DNA of 20,325 bases. Source: S012-113 sp039714715. GTDB lineage: Bacteria; Bacteroidota; Bacteroidia; Cytophagales; Cyclobacteriaceae. The notes beneath the pieces were generated by a model. The model was not told the origin of the DNA and ran no database searches. It worked only from the letters and a program-made list of their open reading frames with translations. A program made the position numbers and the translations under genes. Below are positions 1 through 7,731 of this stretch, in pieces; the first letter of the stretch is position 1; the number at the start of each line of letters is the position of its first letter. Location: NCBI GenBank assembly GCA_039714715.1, contig JBDLIU010000055.1, positions 1 to 20,325 of the forward strand, in the 5' to 3' direction.

Positions 1-1860
1 GAAGAACTCTTAATTCAACCACAACCAAGAAAAGATGAGAATAGCTATCGTTGGAACTGGGATGCACCCCTGGTTATTAGCAAACATAAGACAGGCAGGG
101 TATATTTTGCTGCCAACAAGGTCTTTAGAACTGATAATTATGGGAATAGTTGGGAAGTAATAAGTGATGATATCACTGCACAAATAGATCGTAATAAATT
201 ACCTGTAATGGGTCGAATTTGGGGAATGGATGCTGTAATGAAAAATGGTTCTACCTCTCAATATGGAACCATTGTAGCAATGGACGAATCCCCTCTGGAT
301 GAAAACCTTATAATAATAGGTACAGATGACGGATTAATCCAGATTACAGAAAATGGTGGTCAGAGTTGGAGAAAAACTAGCTCATTTAGTGGTGTTCCAC
401 TTAACACCTACGTTAATATGGTATTACCCTCACAACATAACAAAAATGTAATCTATGCATGCTTTAACGACCACAAGAGGGGTAATTTCAAGCCTTATGT
501 CTATAAAAGCTCTGATAAGGGAGCAACCTGGAAGTCAATTACTGCCAACCTGCCTGACAGAGGCCATAGTTTTGCTATTGCAGAAGATCATGTAGATCCT
601 AATTTACTGTTCGTGGGAACAGAATTTGGAGTATTCTTTACCAATAATGGCGGAAAGAGCTGGAAACAACTGAAGGCTGGAGTTCCAACTATTGCAGTTA
701 GAGATATCGACATTCAAAAAAGAGAAAATGATCTGGTATTAGGCACATTTGGCAGGGGATTTTATGTGCTGGACGATTATTCATCATTACGTAATATAAG
801 CGAAAACAGTCTTAAACAAGAAGGGTCACTGTTTAGCGTAAGGGATGCATGGCAGTTTCAATTAAGCTTTCCATACGGATTACCGAATAAAGCCTTTCAG
901 GGTGATGGTTTCTATATGGGAGAGAATCTTGGATCAGAAGCATTAATCACCTACTATATTAAAGATAAAGTAGAATCACTAAAGGATAAGCGCAAAAAAA
1001 CCGAGAAAAAACTAAATAAGGATGGAAAAAACGTAGCTTATCCAAGCTATGATGATTTGAAAGCAGAACAAGAAGAACTGGATTCATACCTTCTTTTTGA
1101 AATAAAGGATGAAAACGGTCAGATTGTTCGAAGGGTAAAGAAAAAGTTCAGCAAAGGGGTAAACCGTTTTAAATGGGACATGCGCTACGCACCTAAAGAT
1201 CCTGTTTCTTTTTCAAAACCATCATTTTATAATCCATGGGGCGGTGTTACAATCGGTCCAAAAGTATTCCCGGGCGCCTATACAGTAACTATGTATAAGC
1301 ATGAGAATGGCACTAAGACAGCTATTGGTGAGCCTCAATCGTTTAAGGTTAAATCACTGAATAATAAGGTATTACCTGCTGATGATTTAAGGAAACTTGC
1401 GGAGTTTCAGTTCAAGGTAGAAAAGCTGAGTGGAAGGATATCCGGAACCGGAAGGGCTCTGGGTGAGGTCAAGAATCAGATCAGGCATATTAAAGTTGCT
1501 TTAATGCAGCTTGAAGACAATGAACAATTGTTTAAGGATGTGCTAGCGATAGAAAAGAAAATACAGAAGATTGAATTAAAACTAAATGGCGATCGCACTG
1601 CTTCACGTCTTGATATTGATACACCGCCATCTGTAAGAAGTAGAATTGGTAATGCCAGCTGGGGTACGATCAACACAACTTCGGGACCAACTAAAACACA
1701 TGTAGATTCTTATAATATTGCTCTGGAGGAATTTAAACCACTTCTTGAGCAAGTTAAGGCTATTATTGAACAGGATATGAATGCGTTGAATAGTGCTTTA
1801 ATTAAGGCTGGAGCGCCTTATACACCAGGCACACTACCTGTTATCGATGATTTGAAGTAA
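1..1860 (+). CDS. Secreted Asp-box (BNR/sortilin-like) beta-propeller protein, 5' partial
   Basis: The reading frame is open from the first base, so the gene begins upstream of the window; an internal ATG at 208 is not the real start. 619 residues are visible. The propeller part carries Asp-box motifs (S/T-x-D/N-x-G-x-x-W/F), for example RTDNYGNSW, ITENGGQSW, KSSDKGATW and FTNNGGKSW, followed by the blade sequence GTFGRGFYVLDD. A FlgD-like Ig segment follows (near FKWDMRY, then PGAYTVTMY), and then a C-terminal helical region with long charged helices. The order matches the C-terminal half of the full-length neighbour at 1995-5159, so these are tandem paralogues. The family is often annotated as VPS10/sortilin-like or glycosyl hydrolase, but I see no catalytic residues that would prove an enzyme activity. 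It is probably exported like its paralogue, although the signal peptide lies outside the window. Confidence 0.85.
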   Translation, partial: EELLIQPQPRKDENSYRWNWDAPLVISKHKTGRVYFAANKVFRTDNYGNSWEVISDDITAQIDRNKLPVMGRIWGMDAVMKNGSTSQYGTIVAMDESPLDENLIIIGTDDGLIQITENGGQSWRKTSSFSGVPLNTYVNMVLPSQHNKNVIYACFNDHKRGNFKPYVYKSSDKGATWKSITANLPDRGHSFAIAEDHVDPNLLFVGTEFGVFFTNNGGKSWKQLKAGVPTIAVRDIDIQKRENDLVLGTFGRGFYVLDDYSSLRNISENSLKQEGSLFSVRDAWQFQLSFPYGLPNKAFQGDGFYMGENLGSEALITYYIKDKVESLKDKRKKTEKKLNKDGKNVAYPSYDDLKAEQEELDSYLLFEIKDENGQIVRRVKKKFSKGVNRFKWDMRYAPKDPVSFSKPSFYNPWGGVTIGPKVFPGAYTVTMYKHENGTKTAIGEPQSFKVKSLNNKVLPADDLRKLAEFQFKVEKLSGRISGTGRALGEVKNQIRHIKVALMQLEDNEQLFKDVLAIEKKIQKIELKLNGDRTASRLDIDTPPSVRSRIGNASWGTINTTSGPTKTHVDSYNIALEEFKPLLEQVKAIIEQDMNALNSALIKAGAPYTPGTLPVIDDLK

Positions 1861-1882
1861 GATATATTTTATTAGTTGATAT

Positions 1883-1920
1883 AGAAAAAGGGCCCTTGCT
1901 TTAGCATGAGCCCTTTTTCT
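1883..1920 (+). terminator. Rho-independent terminator after the first Asp-box gene
   Basis: A perfect 11-bp stem, AGAAAAAGGGC (1883-1893) with GCCCTTTTTCT (1910-1920), encloses a 16-nt loop that can itself form a small TGCT/AGCA helix. The 3' arm supplies the T tract. It starts 23 nt after the stop codon and separates the two Asp-box paralogues into different transcription units. Confidence 0.85.
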
Positions 1921-1939
1921 ATGAGAATTCCATCAACGG

Positions 1940-1971
1940 TTTGGGGTTGCTTAATACGATTATTACCTTCA
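1940..1971 (+). promoter_or_regulatory. Candidate Bacteroidota-type promoter for the second Asp-box gene
   Basis: TTTG at 1940-1943 is followed after 20 nt by TACCTTCA at 1964-1971. This resembles the -33 TTTG and -7 TAnnTTTG elements of Bacteroidota, with two mismatches in the last positions. It lies between the upstream terminator and the ATG at 1995, so a promoter is expected here. Confidence 0.4.
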
Positions 1972-1994
1972 TCGCTTAATTAAGAATTAACACG

Positions 1995-4900
1995 ATGAAA
2001 ACACCTAAACTAATTCTGGCACTAACGCTCATAGCATTCTTTATTACATTAGATAGTGATGCTCAGCGAAAAAGAAGCAAAAAATCAAGCCAACAAGCAA
2101 CTGTTAGCTATAACCAGGAACTCTATAATGGTATTCAATGGCGCAGTATTGGCCCTTTTAGAGGTGGACGAGCAGGTACAGTTACAGGTGTTGCAGGTAA
2201 CAGAAACCTGTATTATATGGGTACCGCAGGAGGTGGTGTTTGGCGTACTACAGATGCAGGTAACACCTGGGAATGCATCTCGGATGGTTATTTTGGCGGT
2301 TCGATTGGAGCTGTTGCTGTATCAGAGTCAGATCCAAATGTAATTTATGTGGGCGAAGGTGAGCAAACACTTCGTGGAAATGTTTCCTCAGGACGCGGTG
2401 TATGGAGATCAACAGATGCCGGTACCACCTGGCAGTTTTTAGGCCTAAGGAATAGTGAACATATATCAAGAATCAGAATTCATCCAACCAATCCTGATAT
2501 CGTTTATGTTGCTGCCATAGGCAACTTATGGAAGCCAAATGATATGCGAGGTGTATATAAATCGACTGATGGTGGTAAAAACTGGGAGCGAATTCTGTAT
2601 GTAAGTGATAAAGCAGGCGCAGGTGATCTGGTGCTTGATCCTAATAATCCGCGTATCATGTATGCCGCTACCTGGCAAATGAAACGTAATGGTTACAGAA
2701 TGGACAGTGGTGGCCCTGACAGCAAAATATTTAAAAGTACTGACAGTGGTGATAATTGGGCAGAAATTACAACAAATGCAGGATTGCCAAAAGAAACTAT
2801 AGGTATTGTAGGGCTTGCCGTATCCCCATTAAATTCAAACCGAATCTGGGCAGCTATAGAAGCAAAAAATGGAGGAATATTCAGGAGTGACGATGCCGGC
2901 AAAACATGGAAACTGATCAATAAAAATCGTTCATTACGCCAAAGAGCATGGTATTACAACCGCGTTACTGCAGACACTCAAAATGAAGATGTTGTATATG
3001 TGATGAATGTAGCATACGGTGTTTCACGAGATGGCGGTAAAACGTTTGAATTAAAATATGCACCGCACGGAGATCATCATGATCTCTGGATAGACCCACT
3101 GGATAACCAAAGAATGATTATTGCTGATGATGGGGGAGCACAGGTATCAAATGATGGTGGTGCAAACTGGACTACCTACCATAACCAGCCCACAGCGCAA
3201 TTTTACAGGGTTACTACTGATAATGTATTCCCTTATCGTATTTATGGTGCACAACAGGATAATTCAACGGTTAGAATTTATCATAGAACCTCAGGTAATA
3301 GAATTTCAGAAAGAGATTGGGAGCCTACTGCCGGAGGAGAAAGTGCGCACCTCGCACCAGATCCGGACAATCCGGATATAGTGTACGGAGGCACATTTAA
3401 AGGTTATATGATGAGAGAGGATCACAGTACAGGACAAACACGTTCTACCAATGTGTGGCCCGACAATCCGGCAGGATCTGGAGTAGAAGTGATGAAATAC
3501 CGCTTCAACTGGAACTTCCCGGTCTATTTTAGCCCCCATAATAGTGACAAACTATACGCTGGTTCCAATTACCTGCATGTAACCTATAATGAAGGACAAA
3601 GTTGGGAGGTAATATCTCCTGATTTAACGAGAGCTAAACCCGAAACACTTTATTCTTCTGGAGGCCCGATTACGCAGGATAATACAGGTGCTGAGTTCTA
3701 TTCAAACATTTTTGCAATAGCAGAATCAGAACAGGAAGAAGGAGTGATCTGGGTTGGAAGTGATGACGGCCTCGTGCATGTAACGCGCGATGGTGGCAAA
3801 AACTGGGAGAATGTAACACCTCCGGCCGGCATGTCACCGGAATTAAATATGATGAACTGTATTGATGTTAATCCATTCGTTAAAGGAGGCGCATATCTGG
3901 CTGCAACATCTTATAAATTTGGCGATTATACTCCGTATCTATACAAAACCGAAGACTATGGCAAAACCTGGCAATTGATAACCAATGGCATTGATGGGAG
4001 TCATTATACACGTGCTATCAGAACCGACAAAACTCGTAAAGGGTTGCTTTATGCAGGTACCGAGTGGGGCATGTATGTGTCTTTCGATAATGGTAGCAAT
4101 TGGCAACCCTTCCAGCTTAATCTGCCAATAACCAGCATACGGGATTTGCATGTGAGGGATAACAACCTGATAGCAGCTACTCATGGTCGCAGTTTCTGGC
4201 TGATTGACGACCTTACACCACTTCACCAGTTAAATGACAATGTGGCTAAAAGCAATTTATTCCTGTTTAAACCAAAGGATTCATACAGAATGAGCCAGGG
4301 AGGATGGGGTAGAGGAAACTCAAAATTGCAGGGCACCAATCATCCTTCAGGTGTAATATTCAACTTCTTCATTAAAGAGGTTAATGAAAAAGATGTAGTC
4401 AAGCTGGAAATACTGGAAATGGATGGCGGTGTAATCAGGACTTACAGCAACAAATCGAAGAAAAGAGGAGAATCGTTAAAGGCTAAATCGGGCGGCAACA
4501 ATTTTGTATGGGATATGCGTTATCCTGGATTTACCGAGTTTAAAGGTATGGTTCTATATTCCTCACCTAACCGTGGGCCCAAAGCAGTTCCGGGCACTTA
4601 CAGAGCCAGGCTTTGGGTTAATGAGCAATCAATAGAACAGGAATTTACGATTATAAAGGATCCTCGTTTACCTAACACTCAGCAAGATTATCAAAAACAA
4701 TTTGACTTTCTTATTAGTGTAAGGGATAAGGTAAGCGATGCCAATCAGGCCATTATCGACATCCGTAAGTTGAAAAGCAAGCTAACCTATCTAAACGAAC
4801 AGCTACGTGGCAATCCTGAATACCAGGATATTATTATGCAATCAAAGAAACTGGAAGAAGAAATTACCGTGATTGAGAATAGTATCCATATGACAAAGAA

Positions 4901-5159
4901 CCAAAGTTACCAGGACCCATTAAACTATGGCATCCGAATTAACAATCGACTGGCATTCTTGCTTGCAGATCAGCAAAGAGGAGATTTTCCTCCAACAGAT
5001 CAGGCTGTTGAATTTAAGGAACAGGTGAGCAAGGAACTTGATGTTGAGCTTGAAGCTCTAAACCAGGTGCTAAATGAGTCTTTGAAGGAGCTAAACAATG
5101 CCATCAATGAAAAGGGAATTGGATTTTTAATGGACAAGAAAACGGATATAATAAACTAG
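1995..5159 (+). CDS. Secreted Asp-box (BNR/sortilin-like) beta-propeller protein, full length
   Basis: 1054 residues with a Sec signal peptide (MKTPKLILALTLIAFFITLDSDAQ region, cleavage likely after about residue 23). I count eleven Asp-box motifs, including RTTDAGNTW, RSTDAGTTW, KSTDGGKNW, KSTDSGDNW, RSDDAGKTW, VSRDGGKTF, VSNDGGANW, VTRDGGKNW, KTEDYGKTW and VSFDNGSNW, which indicates one or two multi-bladed propellers over about residues 45-760. A FlgD-like Ig segment (FVWDMRYPGF, VPGTYRARLW) spans about 800-895, followed by a helical, coiled-coil-prone tail. This is the same organisation as the gene just upstream, so the pair arose by duplication. Proteins of this type are periplasmic or surface-located in Bacteroidota; the substrate is unknown, and annotations as glycosyl hydrolase or peptidase helper are not supported by any visible active site. 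The start is chosen because it gives a complete signal peptide. Confidence 0.88.
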   Translation: MKTPKLILALTLIAFFITLDSDAQRKRSKKSSQQATVSYNQELYNGIQWRSIGPFRGGRAGTVTGVAGNRNLYYMGTAGGGVWRTTDAGNTWECISDGYFGGSIGAVAVSESDPNVIYVGEGEQTLRGNVSSGRGVWRSTDAGTTWQFLGLRNSEHISRIRIHPTNPDIVYVAAIGNLWKPNDMRGVYKSTDGGKNWERILYVSDKAGAGDLVLDPNNPRIMYAATWQMKRNGYRMDSGGPDSKIFKSTDSGDNWAEITTNAGLPKETIGIVGLAVSPLNSNRIWAAIEAKNGGIFRSDDAGKTWKLINKNRSLRQRAWYYNRVTADTQNEDVVYVMNVAYGVSRDGGKTFELKYAPHGDHHDLWIDPLDNQRMIIADDGGAQVSNDGGANWTTYHNQPTAQFYRVTTDNVFPYRIYGAQQDNSTVRIYHRTSGNRISERDWEPTAGGESAHLAPDPDNPDIVYGGTFKGYMMREDHSTGQTRSTNVWPDNPAGSGVEVMKYRFNWNFPVYFSPHNSDKLYAGSNYLHVTYNEGQSWEVISPDLTRAKPETLYSSGGPITQDNTGAEFYSNIFAIAESEQEEGVIWVGSDDGLVHVTRDGGKNWENVTPPAGMSPELNMMNCIDVNPFVKGGAYLAATSYKFGDYTPYLYKTEDYGKTWQLITNGIDGSHYTRAIRTDKTRKGLLYAGTEWGMYVSFDNGSNWQPFQLNLPITSIRDLHVRDNNLIAATHGRSFWLIDDLTPLHQLNDNVAKSNLFLFKPKDSYRMSQGGWGRGNSKLQGTNHPSGVIFNFFIKEVNEKDVVKLEILEMDGGVIRTYSNKSKKRGESLKAKSGGNNFVWDMRYPGFTEFKGMVLYSSPNRGPKAVPGTYRARLWVNEQSIEQEFTIIKDPRLPNTQQDYQKQFDFLISVRDKVSDANQAIIDIRKLKSKLTYLNEQLRGNPEYQDIIMQSKKLEEEITVIENSIHMTKNQSYQDPLNYGIRINNRLAFLLADQQRGDFPPTDQAVEFKEQVSKELDVELEALNQVLNESLKELNNAINEKGIGFLMDKKTDIIN

Positions 5160-5170
5160 CTCCATAAATA

Positions 5171-5202
5171 TTTGATTATTAGCATTTTGATCGTTATATT
5201 TT
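5171..5202 (+). promoter_or_regulatory. Bacteroidota-type promoter of the first Na/Pi cotransporter gene
   Basis: TTTG at 5171-5174 is followed after a 20-nt spacer by TATATTTT at 5195-5202, one mismatch from TAnnTTTG. The predicted transcription start is only about 15 nt before the ATG at 5223, giving a very short leader. No TGTAGAGG-type box is present, unlike the promoter of the paralogue at 7732. Confidence 0.5.
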
Positions 5203-5222
5203 CAACATAACAGATCATAAGT

Positions 5223-7076
5223 ATGCTGTCAAGGAGAATTATCTTTCTACTGGTTGTTATTCTCTTAGCGGTTGCATTTTGGGTTAATCCGCACTTCAAG
5301 GAAGTCTCGGCAGGAGTAGCTATACTGCTTTTTGGCATGATTGCTCTGGAAAAGGGCTTTAAGTCACTTACTGAAGGACCCTTTAAAAGGCTTTTGCAGA
5401 ACGCAACTAATCGGTTTTATAAGAGCTTTACTGTTGGCATGGTGGCAACGGCCATATTGCAGTCAAGTTCAATGATATCGGTTATAACCATTTCATTTCT
5501 TAGTACAGGACTGCTGGCTTTATCACAAGGTATAGGTATTATTTTTGGTGCTAACCTCGGAACAACAGCTACTGCCTGGTTGATTGCCTCCCTTGGATTA
5601 AAGATCAACATTTCGGCCATGGCTTTGCCCATGATTGTCTTTGGTGTATTGTTTTTATTCCAAAAGAGTAACACGTTCAAGGCAGTTGGTAACGTGCTGG
5701 CCGGCATGGGGTTTCTCTTCCTGGGAATCCATTTTATGAAGGAAGGATTTGAACTCTATAAGGAAGGCATTGATCTGTCGCAATACGCTATTGAAGGCTG
5801 GGTCGGAATTCTGATTTTTGTAGGTATAGGTGTTTTAATAACTGTAATTCTACAATCAAGCAGTGCAACCATGGCATTGATTCTCACTGCTCTTGCTGCC
5901 GGACAGGTGAGTTATTTTAATGCACTTGCACTTGCTATTGGCGCTAATGTGGGCACAACTATTACAGCGATACTGGGTGCCCTGGGAACCAATGCTCCTG
6001 GTAAAAGACTGGCAACAGCACACCTTATATTTAATTTCATGACAGCATTTTTAGCTGTTGTGCTGATAAATCAATTTGTTTGGATAGTTCAATGGATATC
6101 AGGCATTTTTAATGTTAGTGAAACTGACTTTACAACACAATTTGCCATATTCCACACCTTGTTTAATCTACTTGGTGTAATTGTATTATCACCATTTGTA
6201 AAAATAATGGTGAGGTTCCTTGAGAAATATATTGTTCAGAAAGAAACCAGGGTGGAAGAACCAAAGTTTATATCTGAACTTGCACTTATCTCAACACAAT
6301 CAGCCAGATCGGCTTTAATTAATGAATCCAAAAACCTCTTTGAAAATGCATCAGATATCCTGGTTGAGGGTTTAGGGTTAGAGCGAAAAGCAATACTTGT
6401 TGATGAACTGAGCGAAAAAGAACTCGAATTAAAACGTCAATCGGATATTTCTGAGAATTATTTTTATCGGGTAAAGAATATCTACGGTAAAATAATTGAG
6501 TTTGCCAGTAAAGCACAGGAGTTATCAGATGACAAGGAGTTTATAAAGGAGATTTACAAAATAAAACAAGGCAATCGCTATTTTGTTGACGCTATTAAAG
6601 ATGTAAGACAATTGCAGAAAAATATATACAAGTTTTCTACAACAGACAATGAGTTTATTAATAAGGAATACAATCTTTTACGGGTGAAAATCTCTTCTCT
6701 TATTCGCGAAATAATGAAGATTCAGTCATTGGAAACACCTTCTGACAAACATCCTGATATTACGGTTGAGATGACTCCGGAACAAGTGGATGCCAGTAGA
6801 GCTAAGTTGACCAAGTTCCTTTTCAAGAAAAGTAAGGATGACTTACTTTTTAATGGTAAAGTAGACGTATTAATCCGTGAAAAGATTATTAGTCCTCAAA
6901 TGGCCTCTTCTCTATTAAACGATAGCGCACTTACAAAATCAATTACCAAGCATCTTGTAAAAGCTACAGAGCTGCTTTATCTCGATACAGACTTCCTGCG
7001 CGATTCTAATGCAACAGTCAAAACAGAGGATGAGGATGAGGAGGTATTAGTTGAAAATGATGCTCAAGATTTATAA
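5223..7076 (+). CDS. Na/Pi cotransporter family protein with PhoU-like tail (paralogue 1)
   Basis: 617 residues. The N-terminal half (about 1-335) is a membrane domain of the Na_Pi_cotrans family (NptA/YjbB-type, related to SLC34), with two inverted repeats. Each repeat carries the QSSS signature (residues about 80-83 and 211-214) followed by a GAN(L/V)GTT motif. The family moves inorganic phosphate across the inner membrane, usually coupled to sodium; direction can be import or export, and YjbB of E. coli exports. The C-terminal half (about 340-600) is a cytoplasmic all-helical PhoU-like domain. The final residues are strongly acidic. The gene has its own promoter and a downstream terminator, so it appears monocistronic. 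It is closely similar over its whole length to the protein at 7732-9621. The start is supported by the aligned start of the paralogue. Confidence 0.92.
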   Translation: MLSRRIIFLLVVILLAVAFWVNPHFKEVSAGVAILLFGMIALEKGFKSLTEGPFKRLLQNATNRFYKSFTVGMVATAILQSSSMISVITISFLSTGLLALSQGIGIIFGANLGTTATAWLIASLGLKINISAMALPMIVFGVLFLFQKSNTFKAVGNVLAGMGFLFLGIHFMKEGFELYKEGIDLSQYAIEGWVGILIFVGIGVLITVILQSSSATMALILTALAAGQVSYFNALALAIGANVGTTITAILGALGTNAPGKRLATAHLIFNFMTAFLAVVLINQFVWIVQWISGIFNVSETDFTTQFAIFHTLFNLLGVIVLSPFVKIMVRFLEKYIVQKETRVEEPKFISELALISTQSARSALINESKNLFENASDILVEGLGLERKAILVDELSEKELELKRQSDISENYFYRVKNIYGKIIEFASKAQELSDDKEFIKEIYKIKQGNRYFVDAIKDVRQLQKNIYKFSTTDNEFINKEYNLLRVKISSLIREIMKIQSLETPSDKHPDITVEMTPEQVDASRAKLTKFLFKKSKDDLLFNGKVDVLIREKIISPQMASSLLNDSALTKSITKHLVKATELLYLDTDFLRDSNATVKTEDEDEEVLVENDAQDL

Positions 7077-7126
7077 CCTGAGTTCGACCTAAGGTTTATA
7101 GGTAAATAATCAGGAAGATAATACAG

Positions 7127-7153
7127 CAAAGCATAGTCGGGGACTATGCTTTG
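7127..7153 (+). terminator. Hairpin terminator after the first Na/Pi cotransporter gene
   Basis: A perfect 12-bp stem, CAAAGCATAGTC (7127-7138) with GACTATGCTTTG (7142-7153), closes a GGG loop 50 nt after the stop codon. The 3' arm ends in CTTTG and is followed by TAATTA, so the T tract is weak. The stem and location still favour termination or 3'-end stabilisation. Confidence 0.7.
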
Positions 7154-7284
7154 TAATTACTGTTCATTTTGAGTTTTCGACTTTTCTACAGACGAGATTT
7201 GACCTCATTAGCTGCACGTCTTACTTTTATAATGCACACTTTTTAAAAAGGTACACTTCGATATAATGATCAATGAATCTAAAG

Positions 7285-7509
7285 CTAAGACTTTTCAGAA
7301 ATACACTGGACAACATCATTAAAGTCAATGTACTCAAATAGCTCATGATTTGACACATTGCAACTTGATACTTCTTTGCGAGTATCTCCAAGTACATAAA
7401 CAGGCAGCTTGTTTTCTGAAGCGAGGGTAATAGACTATACTTTACTATTTCACCTTTATTAAAGACATTCTGTATTTAATAATATAGCATCTAGTCTACT
7501 TTCGCATTT
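7285..7509 (-). pseudogene. Decayed receiver-domain-like fragment, minus strand
   Basis: Read on the minus strand, 7509 to 7462 gives KCESRLDAILLNTECL and 7434 to 7285 gives a 49-residue stretch ending in a stop that contains LPVYVLGDTRKEV and FEYIDFNDVVQCI. The 27 bp between them hold four in-frame stops, but a one-base shift reads NKGEIVKYS through the gap. The order of a hydrophobic strand ending in the usual phosphoacceptor position (DAILLN, with Asn in place of Asp), a second strand LPVYVL and a third FEYIDF resembles strands 3-5 of a response-regulator receiver. No start and no output domain remain. I infer a degraded remnant of a receiver or pseudo-receiver protein; a chance ORF is possible because the open stretch is short. 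Confidence 0.38.
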
Positions 7510-7525
7510 TCACCAGTACATCTCT

Positions 7526-7695
7526 TGTAGAGATGCGCTAAATCTAATTAGCTGTAATTCTATCATTTATGATTTATATGTAGAGGAAGTATATATTAAG
7601 GTGTAAAATTATTTTCCAGACTGTAGAGGTAGAGTAAGGAAATTTTTTAGGTATAATTCACGACACTCTTTTCTTTTAGGTCATAGAGTTTTAAA
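7526..7695 (+). promoter_or_regulatory. Triple-box regulatory region upstream of the Na/Pi - DUF47 - PiT-HTH operon
   Basis: Three similar boxes are present: TGTAGAGA (7526), TGTAGAGG (7579) and TGTAGAGG (7622), with start-to-start distances of 53 and 43 bp. The third sits in CTGTAGAGGTAGAGTAAGG (7621-7639). A TTCTTTT block begins at 7671, 49 bp after the third box start, followed by AGGTCATAGAGTTTTAAA. The same blocks recur in the same order and spacing upstream of the porin gene (12123-12293). Further shared blocks are TAAAT at 13 bp after the first box and CTGTA at 7552. The near 10.5-bp multiples of 43 and 53 would put the boxes on similar helix faces. I infer binding sites for an activator or repressor; the regulator is not known from sequence alone. 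Confidence 0.6.
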
Positions 7696-7731
7696 TCAAA
7701 TACAACTTCAGTAACTACTCCAAAAAAATAA

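Larger units (their letters stand above)
7077..7731. other. 655-bp intergenic region between the two Na/Pi cotransporter genes
   Basis: No intact gene. In order it holds a perfect hairpin (7127-7153), about 130 bp in which I see nothing definite, a decayed minus-strand receiver-like coding fragment (7285-7509), and a regulatory region with three TGTAGAGG-type boxes (7526-7695) leading to the start at 7732. The last about 35 bp before the ATG are a plain AT-rich leader. Confidence 0.7.

Noticed and set aside
208..210. ATG at 208 as the start of the first gene.
   Set aside because: The frame is open and protein-like from base 1 (including an Asp-box, RTDNYGNSW, before this ATG), so the gene starts outside the window.
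7526..7695. The repeated promoter region as a small transposable element.
   Set aside because: There are no terminal inverted repeats or target duplications, and conservation is limited to spaced blocks, which fits binding sites better than a recent insertion.
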